Of a stretch of DNA of 64,000 nt, positions 36,680 to 46,107 are shown piece after piece. Position 1 is the first letter of the stretch, and each line of letters starts with the position of its first letter. A program made the translations under genes and the position numbers. Source of the stretch: Paracoccaceae bacterium (GTDB lineage Bacteria; Pseudomonadota; Alphaproteobacteria; Rhodobacterales; Rhodobacteraceae); the NCBI GenBank assembly GCA_019429405.1, contig JAHYIZ010000012.1:1-64000 (forward strand), given 5' to 3'. The notes beneath the pieces are model-generated. The model was not told the DNA's origin, ran no database searches, and was given only the letters and a program-made list of their open reading frames with translations.

Positions 36680-38113
36680 ATGGCCAAGCAACCAATGCTC
36701 AAGTTCGTGACGCTCGGGCGTGAGACCCCCGAAAAGCGCGAACCTTCGGTGCGCGCCACCGACTTTCACGAAATCTACCGCGAGTTTGCCGCCGCAAAAG
36801 CCGCCGAGCAGGCAAGCCGGTGCAGCCAGTGCGGCGTGCCCTACTGCCAGACCCATTGCCCCTTGCACAACAACATCCCCGACTGGCTGCGCCTGACCGC
36901 CGAAGGGCGGCTGCAGGAAGCCTATGAGCTGAGCCAACAGACCAACACCTTCCCCGAAATCTGCGGGCGCATCTGCCCGCAAGACCGGCTTTGCGAAGGC
37001 AATTGCGTGATTGAGCAATCCGGCCATGGCACCGTGACCATCGGCGCGATCGAGAAATACCTGACCGACACGGCGTGGGACATGGGCTGGGTGAAACCGA
37101 TCCGCCCCGCGGCCGAGCGCGCGGAATCGGTGGGCATCATTGGTGCCGGGCCCGCCGGGCTTGCCGCCGCCGATGTGCTGCGCCGCGCCGGGGTGCAAGT
37201 CACGGTCTACGACCGCAACGACCGCGCCGGCGGGCTGCTGACCTACGGCATCCCCGGCTTCAAGCTGGAAAAAGACGTGGTGATGGCCCGTATCGGCCAG
37301 CTTGAACAGGCCGGGGTGCAATTTGTGCTGGGCTGCATTGTCGGCGTGGACCTGAGCTTTGACGCCATTCGCGGCAAGCATGACGCGGTGCTGATTGCAA
37401 CCGGGGTCTACAAGACTCGCGAACTGGAAGGGCCGGGCGCCGGCGCCGAAGGCATCGTGCGCGCGCTCGACTACCTCACGGCCGCCAACCGCAAGGATTT
37501 TGGCGATGAGGTCGAGGCCTTTGACAGCGGCACGCTGAACGCGGCGGGCAAGCGCGTGCTGGTCGTCGGCGGCGGCGATACCGCGATGGACTGCGTGCGC
37601 ACCGCCATCCGCCAAGGCGCGGAATCGGTCAAGTGCCTCTACCGGCGCGACCGCGCCAACATGCCCGGCAGCCAGCGCGAAGTGCAGAACGCCGAGGAAG
37701 AAGGTGTCGAGTTTGTCTGGCTTGCGGTGCCCACCGCATTCGCCGGCAGTCCGGTCAGCGATGTGCTGGTGCAGCGCATGCGGCTTGGCGCGCCCGATGC
37801 CACCGGGCGGCAGGCGCCCGAGGTGATCGACGGCGCCGATTATATCGAGCCCGCCGATCTGGTGGTGCAGGCGCTCGGGTTCGAGCCTGAAAACCTGCCC
37901 GAGCTTTGGGGCACCAAAGGCCTTGATGTTACCCGTTGGGGCACCATCAAGGCGGCACACGACAGCCATGTAACCAGCCTGCCCGACGTCTTTGCCGTGG
38001 GCGATATCGTGCGGGGGGCAAGCCTTGTGGTGTGGGCCATCCGCGACGGGCGCGAGGCGGGCGAAAGCATCCTGAATTATCTGGCGCAGAGCGGCGCCGT
38101 GGCGGCAGAATAA
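36680..38113 (+). CDS. gltD: Glutamate synthase (NADPH) small subunit
   Basis: Flavoprotein of 477 aa that oxidises NADPH and passes electrons to the large subunit. N-terminal cysteine clusters (CSQCGVPYCQTHCPLHNN at about 48-65; CGRICPQDRLCEGNC at about 94-108) bind iron-sulfur centres. Then come FAD-binding GAGPAGLAAADVLRRAG (about 155-171) and NADPH-binding VGGGDTAMDC (about 296-305) sites. The plausible GAAGGG site precedes the ATG. The gltD-unknown-gltB order is common in Rhodobacterales; most other bacteria have gltB first. Confidence 0.96.
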   Translation: MAKQPMLKFVTLGRETPEKREPSVRATDFHEIYREFAAAKAAEQASRCSQCGVPYCQTHCPLHNNIPDWLRLTAEGRLQEAYELSQQTNTFPEICGRICPQDRLCEGNCVIEQSGHGTVTIGAIEKYLTDTAWDMGWVKPIRPAAERAESVGIIGAGPAGLAAADVLRRAGVQVTVYDRNDRAGGLLTYGIPGFKLEKDVVMARIGQLEQAGVQFVLGCIVGVDLSFDAIRGKHDAVLIATGVYKTRELEGPGAGAEGIVRALDYLTAANRKDFGDEVEAFDSGTLNAAGKRVLVVGGGDTAMDCVRTAIRQGAESVKCLYRRDRANMPGSQREVQNAEEEGVEFVWLAVPTAFAGSPVSDVLVQRMRLGAPDATGRQAPEVIDGADYIEPADLVVQALGFEPENLPELWGTKGLDVTRWGTIKAAHDSHVTSLPDVFAVGDIVRGASLVVWAIRDGREAGESILNYLAQSGAVAAE

Positions 38114-38172
38114 GGCGTGCGTGATCGGCGGCGCCTGCAGGGGGCCGCGCTTGCAGCTTCAGGGGGAATGAC

Positions 38173-38910
38173 ATGTCCAAAGCCGTTGAGAATGTTGTGG
38201 TTGCGCTTGCGCTTGTCGTCGCGGGCGCAGCCCCTGCTGCCGCGCAGACCTTTACACCACCCAAGGGCTGCACCTTGTCGCTGACCGTGCAGATGCGCCA
38301 GTGTCAGGTTGCCAACGTCTATTCCTGCGCGAGCGACGAGCCGGGCAACCGCTGGATTTCCTATGCCGATGGCGTGGGCGTGTATTTCTCCAGCCGGATT
38401 GACCATGAAACGCGCTGGATGGAAAGCATCGACCATGACACCGGCGAGATTGACCGCCTGCTGCCCAAGGCAAATGACCACGCAAGTTTCAGCACGCTGA
38501 TTGCGACCGGGTCCGACGACTATGATTTTCTCACCGAGAACACCGGCGGCGTGGTCGAGCGGTATGTCGGTCTCGACAGGCTTACCGGCGACAGCGTGAT
38601 GATTGATGGCATTGCGCTGGAACGAAGCACCTTCGACCTTTCGTCCTATGATGCGTCGGGCGCATTCCTGACCCGGCGCATGGGCACCCAGTTCATCAGC
38701 CGCGAACTGCGCCTGTTCTTTGGCGACACCGAGGTTTTCGAGAATGCCGCGGGCGACCGCGTCGAAAGCTTCCAGCCGCCCGTCACCTTTGCGCTGCCCG
38801 GCGAAGATGGCTTTGGCAGCCTTGTGCCGCTGTTCGACTGCAACGCCGTGCTGACCCAAGCCCCCGACCTGACCGACCACCTGAGGAGTTTCCGCCATGA
38901 CCAGATTTGA
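38173..38910 (+). CDS. Secreted protein of unknown function between gltD and gltB
   Basis: Protein of 245 aa with a clear signal peptide (hydrophobic core about 7-20, cleavage near AAAQ at about 25) and a mature region with paired cysteines (about 35, 45 and 53) that may form disulfides. No domain I recognise. Beta-rich, with a C-terminal FALPGEDGFGSLVPLFDC. It has AGGGGGAA before the ATG, begins 60 bases after gltD and overlaps the gltB start by 14 bases, so it is cotranscribed with and possibly coupled to gltB. A periplasmic protein inside a cytoplasmic enzyme operon is unexplained. Confidence 0.72.
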   Translation: MSKAVENVVVALALVVAGAAPAAAQTFTPPKGCTLSLTVQMRQCQVANVYSCASDEPGNRWISYADGVGVYFSSRIDHETRWMESIDHDTGEIDRLLPKANDHASFSTLIATGSDDYDFLTENTGGVVERYVGLDRLTGDSVMIDGIALERSTFDLSSYDASGAFLTRRMGTQFISRELRLFFGDTEVFENAAGDRVESFQPPVTFALPGEDGFGSLVPLFDCNAVLTQAPDLTDHLRSFRHDQI

Positions 38911-41900
38911 CGCCGCCTGGGTTGCCGAGGAAGAGGCGCGGCGCGCCTGGATGGATGCGCATTCGCTTTACCGCGCCGAAGATGAACATTCGTCGTGCGG
39001 AGTCGGCTTTGTGGTGTCGATCGACGGCACGCCGTCGCGCCGGGTGGTGGAACACGGCATCGAGGCGCTGAAGGCGGTCTGGCACCGGGGCGCGGTCGAT
39101 GCCGACGGCAAGACCGGCGACGGCGCGGGCATTCATGTGCAGATCCCGGTCAGGTTCTTTTATGATCAGGTCCGCCGCACCGGGCATGAACCCGACATGG
39201 GCAAGCTGATTGCGGTCGGCCAGGTGTTCCTGCCGCGCACCGATTTCGGCGCGCAGGAACGTTGCCGCACCATCGTTGAAACCGAAGTGCTGCGGATGGG
39301 GCACTACATCTATGGCTGGCGGCATGTGCCGGTGAACACCGATGTTCTGGGCGAAAAGGCCAATGCCACCCGCCCCGAGATCGAGCAGATCCTGATCCGC
39401 TGCGAAAAGGACATTGATCAGGAAACCTTTGAGCGCGAGCTTTACATCATCCGCCGCCGCATCGAAAAAGCGGCGCTGGCAGCACAGATTGCGGGGCTTT
39501 ACCTCTGTTCGTTCTCGTGCCGATCGATCATCTACAAAGGCATGATGCTGGCCGAGCAGGTCGCGGTGTTCTACCCCGATCTGCGCGATGAACGGTTTGA
39601 ATCCGCCTTCGTGATCTATCACCAGCGCTATTCGACCAACACCTTCCCGCAATGGGCGCTGGCCCAGCCCTTCCGCATGCTGGCCCATAACGGCGAGATC
39701 AACACGCTGAAAGGCAACGTCAACTGGATGAGAAGCCATGAGATCCGCATGGCCTCGAATGCCTTTGGCGATGCCGCCGAAGACATCAAGCCAATCATTC
39801 CGGCGGGCACCTCTGACAGCGGCGCACTGGATGCGGTGTTCGAGGTGATGGTGCGGTCTGGGCGTTCGGCGCCGATGACCAAGACCATGCTGGTGCCCGA
39901 GGCCTGGTCGAACTTTACCGCTGATCTGCCAAAACCCTGGCAAGACATGTATGCCTACTGCAACGCGGTGATGGAGCCATGGGATGGGCCAGCCGCGCTC
40001 GCGATGACCGATGGCCGCTGGGTTTGCGGCGGGCTTGACCGCAACGGCCTGCGCCCGATGCGCTATGTGCGCACCCTCGACGGGCTGCTGATTGCCGGGT
40101 CGGAAATCGGCATGGTGCCGGTGCCCGAGGCAAATATCGCTGAAAAGGGCGCGCTGGGTCCGGGCCAGATGATCGCCGTCGATATGAAGGACGGCAGGCT
40201 TTACCACGACCACGCCATCAAGGACCGGCTGGCGGGCAGCCAGCCCTTTGGCGAATGGGTGGGCAAGGTTGTCGAGCTTAGCGCGCCGCTGGACGCGCTG
40301 CCGGAAACGGCGATGTTTGCGGGGGCTGATCTGCGCAAGCGGCAGCTGGCGGCGGGGTATACGCTGGAAGATCTGGAGCAGATTCTGGCGCCGATGGTCG
40401 AAGATGGCAAAGAGGCCATAGCCAGCATGGGCGATGATACGCCACCGGCCGTGCTCTCAAAAACCTATCGCCCGCTCAGCCATTTCTTCCGGCAGAACTT
40501 CAGCCAGGTCACCAATCCGCCGATCGACAGCTTGCGCGAAAGCCGGGTGATGAGCCTGAAGACCCGGTTCGGCAACCTCAAGAACGTGCTCGATGAAGAC
40601 AGCAGCCAGACCGAGATTCTGCTTTTGGAAAGCCCGTTGGTGTTCAACGCCGAATTTGACGCGATGCGGCAGATCTTTGGCGCCAATGTCGCGGCAATCG
40701 ACTGTTCATTTGCTGCGGGCGCCGAGCAGGATGCGCTGCGCGACGGGCTTACGCGTATTCGAGCCGAGGCCGAAGACGCCGTGCGCTCGGGCGCCAACCA
40801 CCTGATTCTGACCGACGAACATCAGGGCGCCGAAAGGGCGCCAATGCCGATGATTTTGGCCACCAGTGCCGTGCACAGCTGGCTGACGCGCAAAGGCCTG
40901 CGGACCTTCACCAGCATCAATGTGCGGTCAGCCGAATGCGTCGATCCGCATTATGTCGCGGTGCTGATCGGCTGCGGCGCAACCACGGTAAACCCCTATC
41001 TGGCGCAGGATTCCATCGCCGACCGGCGCGAGCGCGGTCTGGTCGAGGGCAGTCTGGTCGAGGCGATGCGCCGCTACCGCGCGGCAATCGACGCGGGCCT
41101 TCTCAAGATCATGTCGAAGATGGGCATTTCGGTGATCTCGTCCTATCGCGGCGGGCTGAACTTCGAGGCGGTTGGCCTCAGCCGCGCGATGGTGGCCGAA
41201 TACTTTCCCGGCATGCAAAGCCGCATTTCCGGCATTGGTCTGCACGGCATTCAGCGCAAGCTGGAACAGGTGCACGCGCGCGGCTGGCTGGGCGGGCAAG
41301 ACGTGCTGCCGGTGGGCGGGTTCTACAAGGCGCGCCGGTCAGGCGAAAAGCACGCCTGGGAAGCGCCGAGCATGCACCTTTTGCAAAGCGCCTGCGAACA
41401 GGGCAGTTTTGATCTGTGGAAGCAGTATAGCGCGATGATGCGCGCCAACCCGCCAATTCACCTGCGCGATCTTCTCGACATCAAGCTGCTGGGCAAGCCG
41501 GTGCCGATCGAAGAGGTGGAAAGCATCACCTCGATTCGCAAGCGCTTCGTGACGCCGGGCATGAGCCTTGGCGCGCTTTCGCCCGAGGCACACAAGCTGC
41601 TGAACGTCGCGATGAACCGGATCGGCGCCAAATCCGACAGCGGCGAGGGCGGCGAAGACCCGGCGCATTTTGTGCCCGAACCCAATGGCGATAACCCCTC
41701 CGCCAAGATCAAGCAGGTGGCATCGGGCCGCTTTGGTGTAACGGCGGAATACCTGAACGCCTGCGAAGAGCTTGAAATCAAGGTGGCCCAAGGCGCCAAA
41801 CCCGGCGAGGGCGGGCAGTTGCCGGGCATGAAAGTGACCGCGCTGATTGCGCGGCTGCGCCATTCGACGCCGGGTGTCACGCTTATCAGCCCGCCGCCGC

Positions 41901-43435
41901 ACCACGACATCTACAGCATCGAAGACCTCGCGCAGCTGATCTATGATCTCAAGCAAATCAACCCGCGCGCCAAGGTGACGGTCAAGTTGGTGGCGCAATC
42001 GGGCGTGGGCACGATTGCTGCGGGGGTAGCCAAGGCCCGCGCGGATATCATTCTGATTTCCGGCCATAATGGCGGCACCGGGGCCAGCCCTGCGACAAGC
42101 ATCAAATTTGCCGGTCTGCCGTGGGAAATGGGGCTGACCGAGGCGCATCAGGTGCTGGCGATGAACAACCTGCGCGAGCGGGTGACGCTGCGCACCGATG
42201 GCGGGTTGCGCACCGGGCGCGATATCGTGATGGCGGCGATGATGGGGGCGGAAGAATACGGCATCGGCACCGCCGCGCTGATCGCGATGGGCTGCATCAT
42301 GGTGCGCCAGTGCCAAAGCAACACCTGCCCGGTAGGGGTCTGCACGCAAGACCCTGTCTTGCGCGCCAAGTTCAACGGAACCGCCGACAAGGTGGTGAAC
42401 CTGATCACCTTCTACGCGCAAGAGGTGCGCGAGATACTGGCCGAGATCGGCGCACGCACGCTCGATGAAGTGATCGGGCGGGCCGACTTGCTGGCGCAGG
42501 TCAGCCGTGGGTCGGAACATCTCGATGACCTCGACCTGAACCCGCTGCTGATCACCGTCGATGGCTTCGACAAGATCGTCTACGACCGCTCGAAGCCGCG
42601 CAACCATGTGCCCGATACGCTCGATGCCGAGATTGTGCGCGACGGCGCGCGGTTCTTTGAAGACGGCGAGAAGATGCAGCTGAGCTACGCGGTGCGCAAT
42701 ACCCACCGCACCATCGGCACCCGTGCCAGCAGCCATATCGTGCGCAACTTCGGCATGAAGAACGCGCTGCAACCCGACCACCTGACGGTCAAGCTGACCG
42801 GATCGTGCGGGCAATCGCTGGGCGCGTTCGCGGCACCGGGGCTGAAGCTTGAGGTGATGGGCGACGCCAACGATTATGTCGGCAAAGGCCTGTCGGGCGG
42901 CATCATCGTGGTGCGCCCGCCGATGGGCAGCCATCTGGTCGCCTCGGAAAACACCATCATCGGCAACACCGTGCTTTATGGCGCGACCGAAGGCTACCTC
43001 TTTGCCGCCGGCCGCGCCGGCGAGCGCTTTGCGGTGCGCAACTCGGGCGCCAAGGTGGTGGTCGAAGGCTGCGGCTCAAACGGCTGCGAATACATGACCG
43101 GCGGCGTGGCGGTGATACTGGGGCGCATCGGCGCCAACTTCGGGGCGGGCATGACCGGCGGCATGGCCTATGTTTACGACCCCGAGGGCCGCGCGCGGGG
43201 CAACATGAACATGGAAACGCTTGTCACCAGCGCCATCGAGCACCCGCATTGGGAGGCGCAGGTGAAAGGCCTGATCGAGCGGCACCTTGCCGAAACCGCC
43301 AGCGCCAAGGCGCGCGCGATCTTGCAGAACTGGGCGGTTGAGCGGGGCAGTTTCGTGCAGGTCTGCCCGCGTGAAATGCTGGTTCATCTGTCACACCCGC
43401 TGACCGTTGCGGCGGCGGCGATGCCGGCAGAATAG
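38897..43435 (+). CDS. gltB: Glutamate synthase (NADPH) large subunit
   Basis: Protein of 1512 aa forming two glutamates from glutamine and 2-oxoglutarate with gltD. A propeptide precedes the N-terminal nucleophile Cys34 (in EHSSCGVGF) of the glutaminase domain (about 34-430); the central and FMN-binding synthase domains follow, with cysteines 1133, 1139, 1144 and 1149 in the [3Fe-4S] region, then the C-terminal beta-helix GXGXG domain (about 1240-1490). AGGAG precedes the ATG by eight bases. Complete and of normal length. Confidence 0.97.
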   Translation: MTRFDAAWVAEEEARRAWMDAHSLYRAEDEHSSCGVGFVVSIDGTPSRRVVEHGIEALKAVWHRGAVDADGKTGDGAGIHVQIPVRFFYDQVRRTGHEPDMGKLIAVGQVFLPRTDFGAQERCRTIVETEVLRMGHYIYGWRHVPVNTDVLGEKANATRPEIEQILIRCEKDIDQETFERELYIIRRRIEKAALAAQIAGLYLCSFSCRSIIYKGMMLAEQVAVFYPDLRDERFESAFVIYHQRYSTNTFPQWALAQPFRMLAHNGEINTLKGNVNWMRSHEIRMASNAFGDAAEDIKPIIPAGTSDSGALDAVFEVMVRSGRSAPMTKTMLVPEAWSNFTADLPKPWQDMYAYCNAVMEPWDGPAALAMTDGRWVCGGLDRNGLRPMRYVRTLDGLLIAGSEIGMVPVPEANIAEKGALGPGQMIAVDMKDGRLYHDHAIKDRLAGSQPFGEWVGKVVELSAPLDALPETAMFAGADLRKRQLAAGYTLEDLEQILAPMVEDGKEAIASMGDDTPPAVLSKTYRPLSHFFRQNFSQVTNPPIDSLRESRVMSLKTRFGNLKNVLDEDSSQTEILLLESPLVFNAEFDAMRQIFGANVAAIDCSFAAGAEQDALRDGLTRIRAEAEDAVRSGANHLILTDEHQGAERAPMPMILATSAVHSWLTRKGLRTFTSINVRSAECVDPHYVAVLIGCGATTVNPYLAQDSIADRRERGLVEGSLVEAMRRYRAAIDAGLLKIMSKMGISVISSYRGGLNFEAVGLSRAMVAEYFPGMQSRISGIGLHGIQRKLEQVHARGWLGGQDVLPVGGFYKARRSGEKHAWEAPSMHLLQSACEQGSFDLWKQYSAMMRANPPIHLRDLLDIKLLGKPVPIEEVESITSIRKRFVTPGMSLGALSPEAHKLLNVAMNRIGAKSDSGEGGEDPAHFVPEPNGDNPSAKIKQVASGRFGVTAEYLNACEELEIKVAQGAKPGEGGQLPGMKVTALIARLRHSTPGVTLISPPPHHDIYSIEDLAQLIYDLKQINPRAKVTVKLVAQSGVGTIAAGVAKARADIILISGHNGGTGASPATSIKFAGLPWEMGLTEAHQVLAMNNLRERVTLRTDGGLRTGRDIVMAAMMGAEEYGIGTAALIAMGCIMVRQCQSNTCPVGVCTQDPVLRAKFNGTADKVVNLITFYAQEVREILAEIGARTLDEVIGRADLLAQVSRGSEHLDDLDLNPLLITVDGFDKIVYDRSKPRNHVPDTLDAEIVRDGARFFEDGEKMQLSYAVRNTHRTIGTRASSHIVRNFGMKNALQPDHLTVKLTGSCGQSLGAFAAPGLKLEVMGDANDYVGKGLSGGIIVVRPPMGSHLVASENTIIGNTVLYGATEGYLFAAGRAGERFAVRNSGAKVVVEGCGSNGCEYMTGGVAVILGRIGANFGAGMTGGMAYVYDPEGRARGNMNMETLVTSAIEHPHWEAQVKGLIERHLAETASAKARAILQNWAVERGSFVQVCPREMLVHLSHPLTVAAAAMPAE

Positions 43436-43442
43436 GCGCGAC

Positions 43443-43470
43443 GCCCCCACCCCTTGACCGGGGCGGGGGC
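43443..43470 (+). terminator. Hairpin after gltB
   Basis: GCCCCCACCCC pairs with GGGGCGGGGGC (one A/C mismatch) around a six-base loop, eight bases after the gltB stop. It is followed by CTTGCCTT rather than a clean T-run, so termination is likely but not certain. Confidence 0.6.
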
Positions 43471-43487
43471 CTTGCCTTAGCTGCGCC

Positions 43488-44222
43488 ATGGCGAAAAAGA
43501 CCCTCAAGCCCGAGGCAATCGACCCGCCCCGGCGAAGGCCAGGGCTGCGGCTGCGGCCCTTGCGCTGGCTATGGTATTGGTCGTGGCGCGGCGCGGTGCT
43601 GGCGCTGGGGCTGACGCTGGCCAGTATCGCGCTTTACACCGTGGTCAACCCGCCCGTTACCATGACCATGCTCGGCGAATGGTGGCGTCTGGGGCAGACG
43701 CAGCGCAAATGGGTGCCGATGGAGGAAATCGCCCCGGCGATGGCGCGTTCGGTGGTGGCAGCCGAGGACGCCAACTTTTGCCTCCACTGGGGTTTTGACG
43801 TGGTTGCCATTCGCACCGCCATCGCCGAGGGGCGCGGCCGGGGTGCATCGACAATCAGCCAGCAGGTGACCAAGAACGTGTTTCTTTGGCAGGGCCGCAG
43901 CTGGGCGCGCAAGGCGCTGGAGGCGGGTATCACGCCGCTGGTGGAATTGGTCTGGACCAAGCGCCGCGTGCTTGAGGTTTACCTGAACGTCGCCGAGTTC
44001 GACACCGGCGTCTTTGGCGTGCACGCCGCCGCCGAGCGCTATTTTGCCACCACCCCCGACAAGCTGACCGCCCGGCAGGCGGCTTTGCTGGCCGCCGTGT
44101 TGCCCGACCCCAAGGGGCGCGACGCGGCAAAGCCGAGCGCATTCCTGAGCCGCCGGGCCGAGGCCATTGCCGACGGCGCCGAGACGATCAGGGCCGACGG
44201 GCGCACGGCCTGCTGGGATTAG
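43488..44222 (+). CDS. mtgA: Monofunctional biosynthetic peptidoglycan transglycosylase
   Basis: Protein of 244 aa polymerising lipid II glycan strands at the periplasmic face. A basic N-terminus and one transmembrane helix (about 34-52) precede a GT51 domain with the catalytic glutamate in VVAAEDANFCLHWGFD (about 85-100), GASTISQQVTKNVFLW (about 122-137) and VLEVYLNVAEFDTGVFG. No transpeptidase domain. The family usually reads EDxxFxxHxGFD; here the segment has Cys (FCLHWGFD). Family and length typical. Confidence 0.92.
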   Translation: MAKKTLKPEAIDPPRRRPGLRLRPLRWLWYWSWRGAVLALGLTLASIALYTVVNPPVTMTMLGEWWRLGQTQRKWVPMEEIAPAMARSVVAAEDANFCLHWGFDVVAIRTAIAEGRGRGASTISQQVTKNVFLWQGRSWARKALEAGITPLVELVWTKRRVLEVYLNVAEFDTGVFGVHAAAERYFATTPDKLTARQAALLAAVLPDPKGRDAAKPSAFLSRRAEAIADGAETIRADGRTACWD

Positions 44223-44294
44223 GGGCAGGCGCCCATTGATCCGCCGCGCCCGCCTCGCTATCAGGGGTGAAAGACCCCCGCCGAGGCCCATTGC

Positions 44295-44960
44295 ATGAAC
44301 CGCCTTTACCACGTTGCGCTGTCGCCCTTTTGCCGCAAGGTTCGCCTTGTGCTGGCCGAAAAGAAGATCGAGGTGGAGCTGGTTGAGGAACGCTATTGGG
44401 AGGCCTCGCCCGAGTTTCTGCGCCGCAACCCGGCGGGCAAGGTGCCGGTGCTGCGGCTTGACGGGCGGATTCTGACCGAAAGCCAGGCGATTTGCGAATT
44501 CGTCGAAGAGACCGTGCCCAACCCGCCGCTTTTGCCGCGCGATGCCTTGGCGCGCCATGAGGTGCGCAGGCTGTGTGCCTGGTTCGACGACAAGTTCAAC
44601 GCCGAGGTGACCAGCAAGGTGATGGGCGAGCGGGTCTGGAAAAAGATCCGCAAAGAGGGCTACCCCGACAGCAAGGCGGTGAAAACCGGGCTCGCGGCGG
44701 TCAAGCGGCATCTGGACTATATGGGCGAACTGCTTGACCAGCGGCGCTGGCTGGCGGGCGATGTGCTGACGCTGGCCGATTTCTGCGCGGCGGCGCATCT
44801 GAGCTGCCTTGACTATATCTCGGACGTGGACTGGGACCGGTCGGCCACGGTCAAGGACTGGTATGCCAAAATCAAGTCGCGGCCCGCATTTCGGTCATTG
44901 CTGGCGGACCATGTGCCGGGATTGCCCCCTTCGCCGCAATATGCCGAGCTTGATTTCTGA
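44295..44960 (+). CDS. Glutathione S-transferase family protein
   Basis: Protein of 221 aa with an N-terminal thioredoxin-like domain (about 1-80: LSPFCRKVRLVLAEKK with a cysteine in the active site, NPAGKVPVLRLDG and ESQAICEF) and an all-helical C-terminal domain (WLAGDVLTLADFCAAAH). The SPFCRK active site resembles omega/beta GSTs and other small thiol-transferases, so detoxification or deglutathionylation are both possible. A dispersed intergenic repeat follows, then queG. Confidence 0.85.
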   Translation: MNRLYHVALSPFCRKVRLVLAEKKIEVELVEERYWEASPEFLRRNPAGKVPVLRLDGRILTESQAICEFVEETVPNPPLLPRDALARHEVRRLCAWFDDKFNAEVTSKVMGERVWKKIRKEGYPDSKAVKTGLAAVKRHLDYMGELLDQRRWLAGDVLTLADFCAAAHLSCLDYISDVDWDRSATVKDWYAKIKSRPAFRSLLADHVPGLPPSPQYAELDF

Positions 44961-44963
44961 AAG

Positions 44964-45025
44964 GTGGGGGGCCGTCTGCCCCCCACTCCCCCCCGAGGGT
45001 ATTTGCGCGATGAAGAAGCAGGGCG
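44964..45025 (+). repeat. Dispersed intergenic repeat, copy B (between gst and queG)
   Basis: A hairpin (GTGGGGGGC/GCCCCCCAC with a five-base loop, about 44964-44987) is followed by a C-run, GAGGGTATTTG and, after five bases, TGAAGAAGCAGGGCG. Copies at 52481-52535 and 14642-14677 share the core GGGTATTTG-N5-TGAAGANNCAGGGCG. The queG ATG at 45027 lies one base after the repeat, so its end supplies the queG translation start region. Confidence 0.6.
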
Positions 45026-45026
45026 C

Positions 45027-46055
45027 ATGAAGGCGCGGCTGATGAGCCGGGCCCTGGCCGAGGGCTTTGCCAAGGCGCGGGTGACGCGGCCTGACGCGGT
45101 GCCTGAAGCGGCGGCGCGGCTGGCAAATTTCGTGGCGGCAGGGCGGCACGGGCAAATGGGCTGGATGGCCGAGCGCATGGTCTGGCGGGGCAACCCGGCC
45201 GCACTTTGGCCCGAGGCGCGGTCGGTGCTGATGCTGGCCGAGGTTTACACCCCCGAAAGCGATCCGTTAGCGGTGTTGGGGCGGCGCGAGCGCGGGGCGA
45301 TCAGCGTCTATGCGCAGGGGCGCGATTACCACGACATCGTCAAGGCGCGGCTGAAGCGGCTGGGGCGCTGGCTGGTGGCCGAGGCGGGCTGCGAGATCAA
45401 GGTGTTCGTCGATACCGCGCCGGTGATGGAGAAGCCGCTTGCAGCGGCGGCGGGGCTGGGTTGGCAGGGCAAGCACACCAACCTCTTGGCGCGCGATCTG
45501 GGCAGCTGGTTCTTTCTGGGCGCGATCTTCACCACGCTGGAGCTGGCGCCGGATGCGCCTGAAGAAAGCCATTGTGGTGCCTGTACGGCCTGCCTTGACG
45601 TGTGCCCGACCGGGGCATTTCCGGCGCCGTATCAGCTCGATGCGCGGCGCTGCATTTCGTATCTGACGATTGAGCACCGGGGGCCGGTGGATGTGGCGCT
45701 GCGCCCCCTGCTGGGCAACCGGATCTATGGCTGCGACGATTGCCTTGCGGTGTGCCCGTGGAACAAGTTTGCGGTGGCAGCGCGCGAAATCGGCTACGCG
45801 CCGCGCGCCGCCGAACCGCCGCTGCTTGCCGAGCTGGCGGGGCTGGATGACGCCGGTTTTCGGGTGCGGTTTGCCGGCAGCCCGGTCAAGCGCATCGGGC
45901 GCGACCGGATGGTGCGCAATGTGCTTTATGCAATCGGCAACTCGGGGCGGGCAGAGTTGCGCGCGGTGGCGGAGCGGTTGCGCGGCGACGCTGACGCGGC
46001 GGTGGCCGATGCGGCGGGCTGGGCAGCGGCAAGGCTTGCTGCGCCAGAATTGTAA
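45027..46055 (+). CDS. queG: Epoxyqueuosine reductase QueG
   Basis: Cobalamin- and [4Fe-4S]-dependent enzyme of 342 aa that reduces epoxyqueuosine to queuosine in tRNA anticodons. The catalytic Asp is probably Asp130 in [11 protein letters not shown]. Two ferredoxin clusters are complete: Cys183, 186, 189, 193 ([11 protein letters not shown]) and Cys236, 239, 243 with Cys209. The C-terminal HEAT-like region has [14 protein letters not shown]. The frame is open from 44964, but ATG 45027 aligns with the family. Upstream sequence is an intergenic repeat. Confidence 0.9.
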   Translation: MKARLMSRALAEGFAKARVTRPDAVPEAAARLANFVAAGRHGQMGWMAERMVWRGNPAALWPEARSVLMLAEVYTPESDPLAVLGRRERGAISVYAQGRDYHDIVKARLKRLGRWLVAEAGCEIKVFVDTAPVMEKPLAAAAGLGWQGKHTNLLARDLGSWFFLGAIFTTLELAPDAPEESHCGACTACLDVCPTGAFPAPYQLDARRCISYLTIEHRGPVDVALRPLLGNRIYGCDDCLAVCPWNKFAVAAREIGYAPRAAEPPLLAELAGLDDAGFRVRFAGSPVKRIGRDRMVRNVLYAIGNSGRAELRAVAERLRGDADAAVADAAGWAAARLAAPEL

Positions 46056-46107
46056 CCCTTACATCGGGCGACCTTTCTTTTGCCGCCGTGGTTGCTAACC
46101 TTGGCAC

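Noticed and set aside
41339-42934. Minus-strand open frame of 531 codons over gltB
   Set aside because: Mirror frame of the GltB synthase domain, with no start signal or motif.
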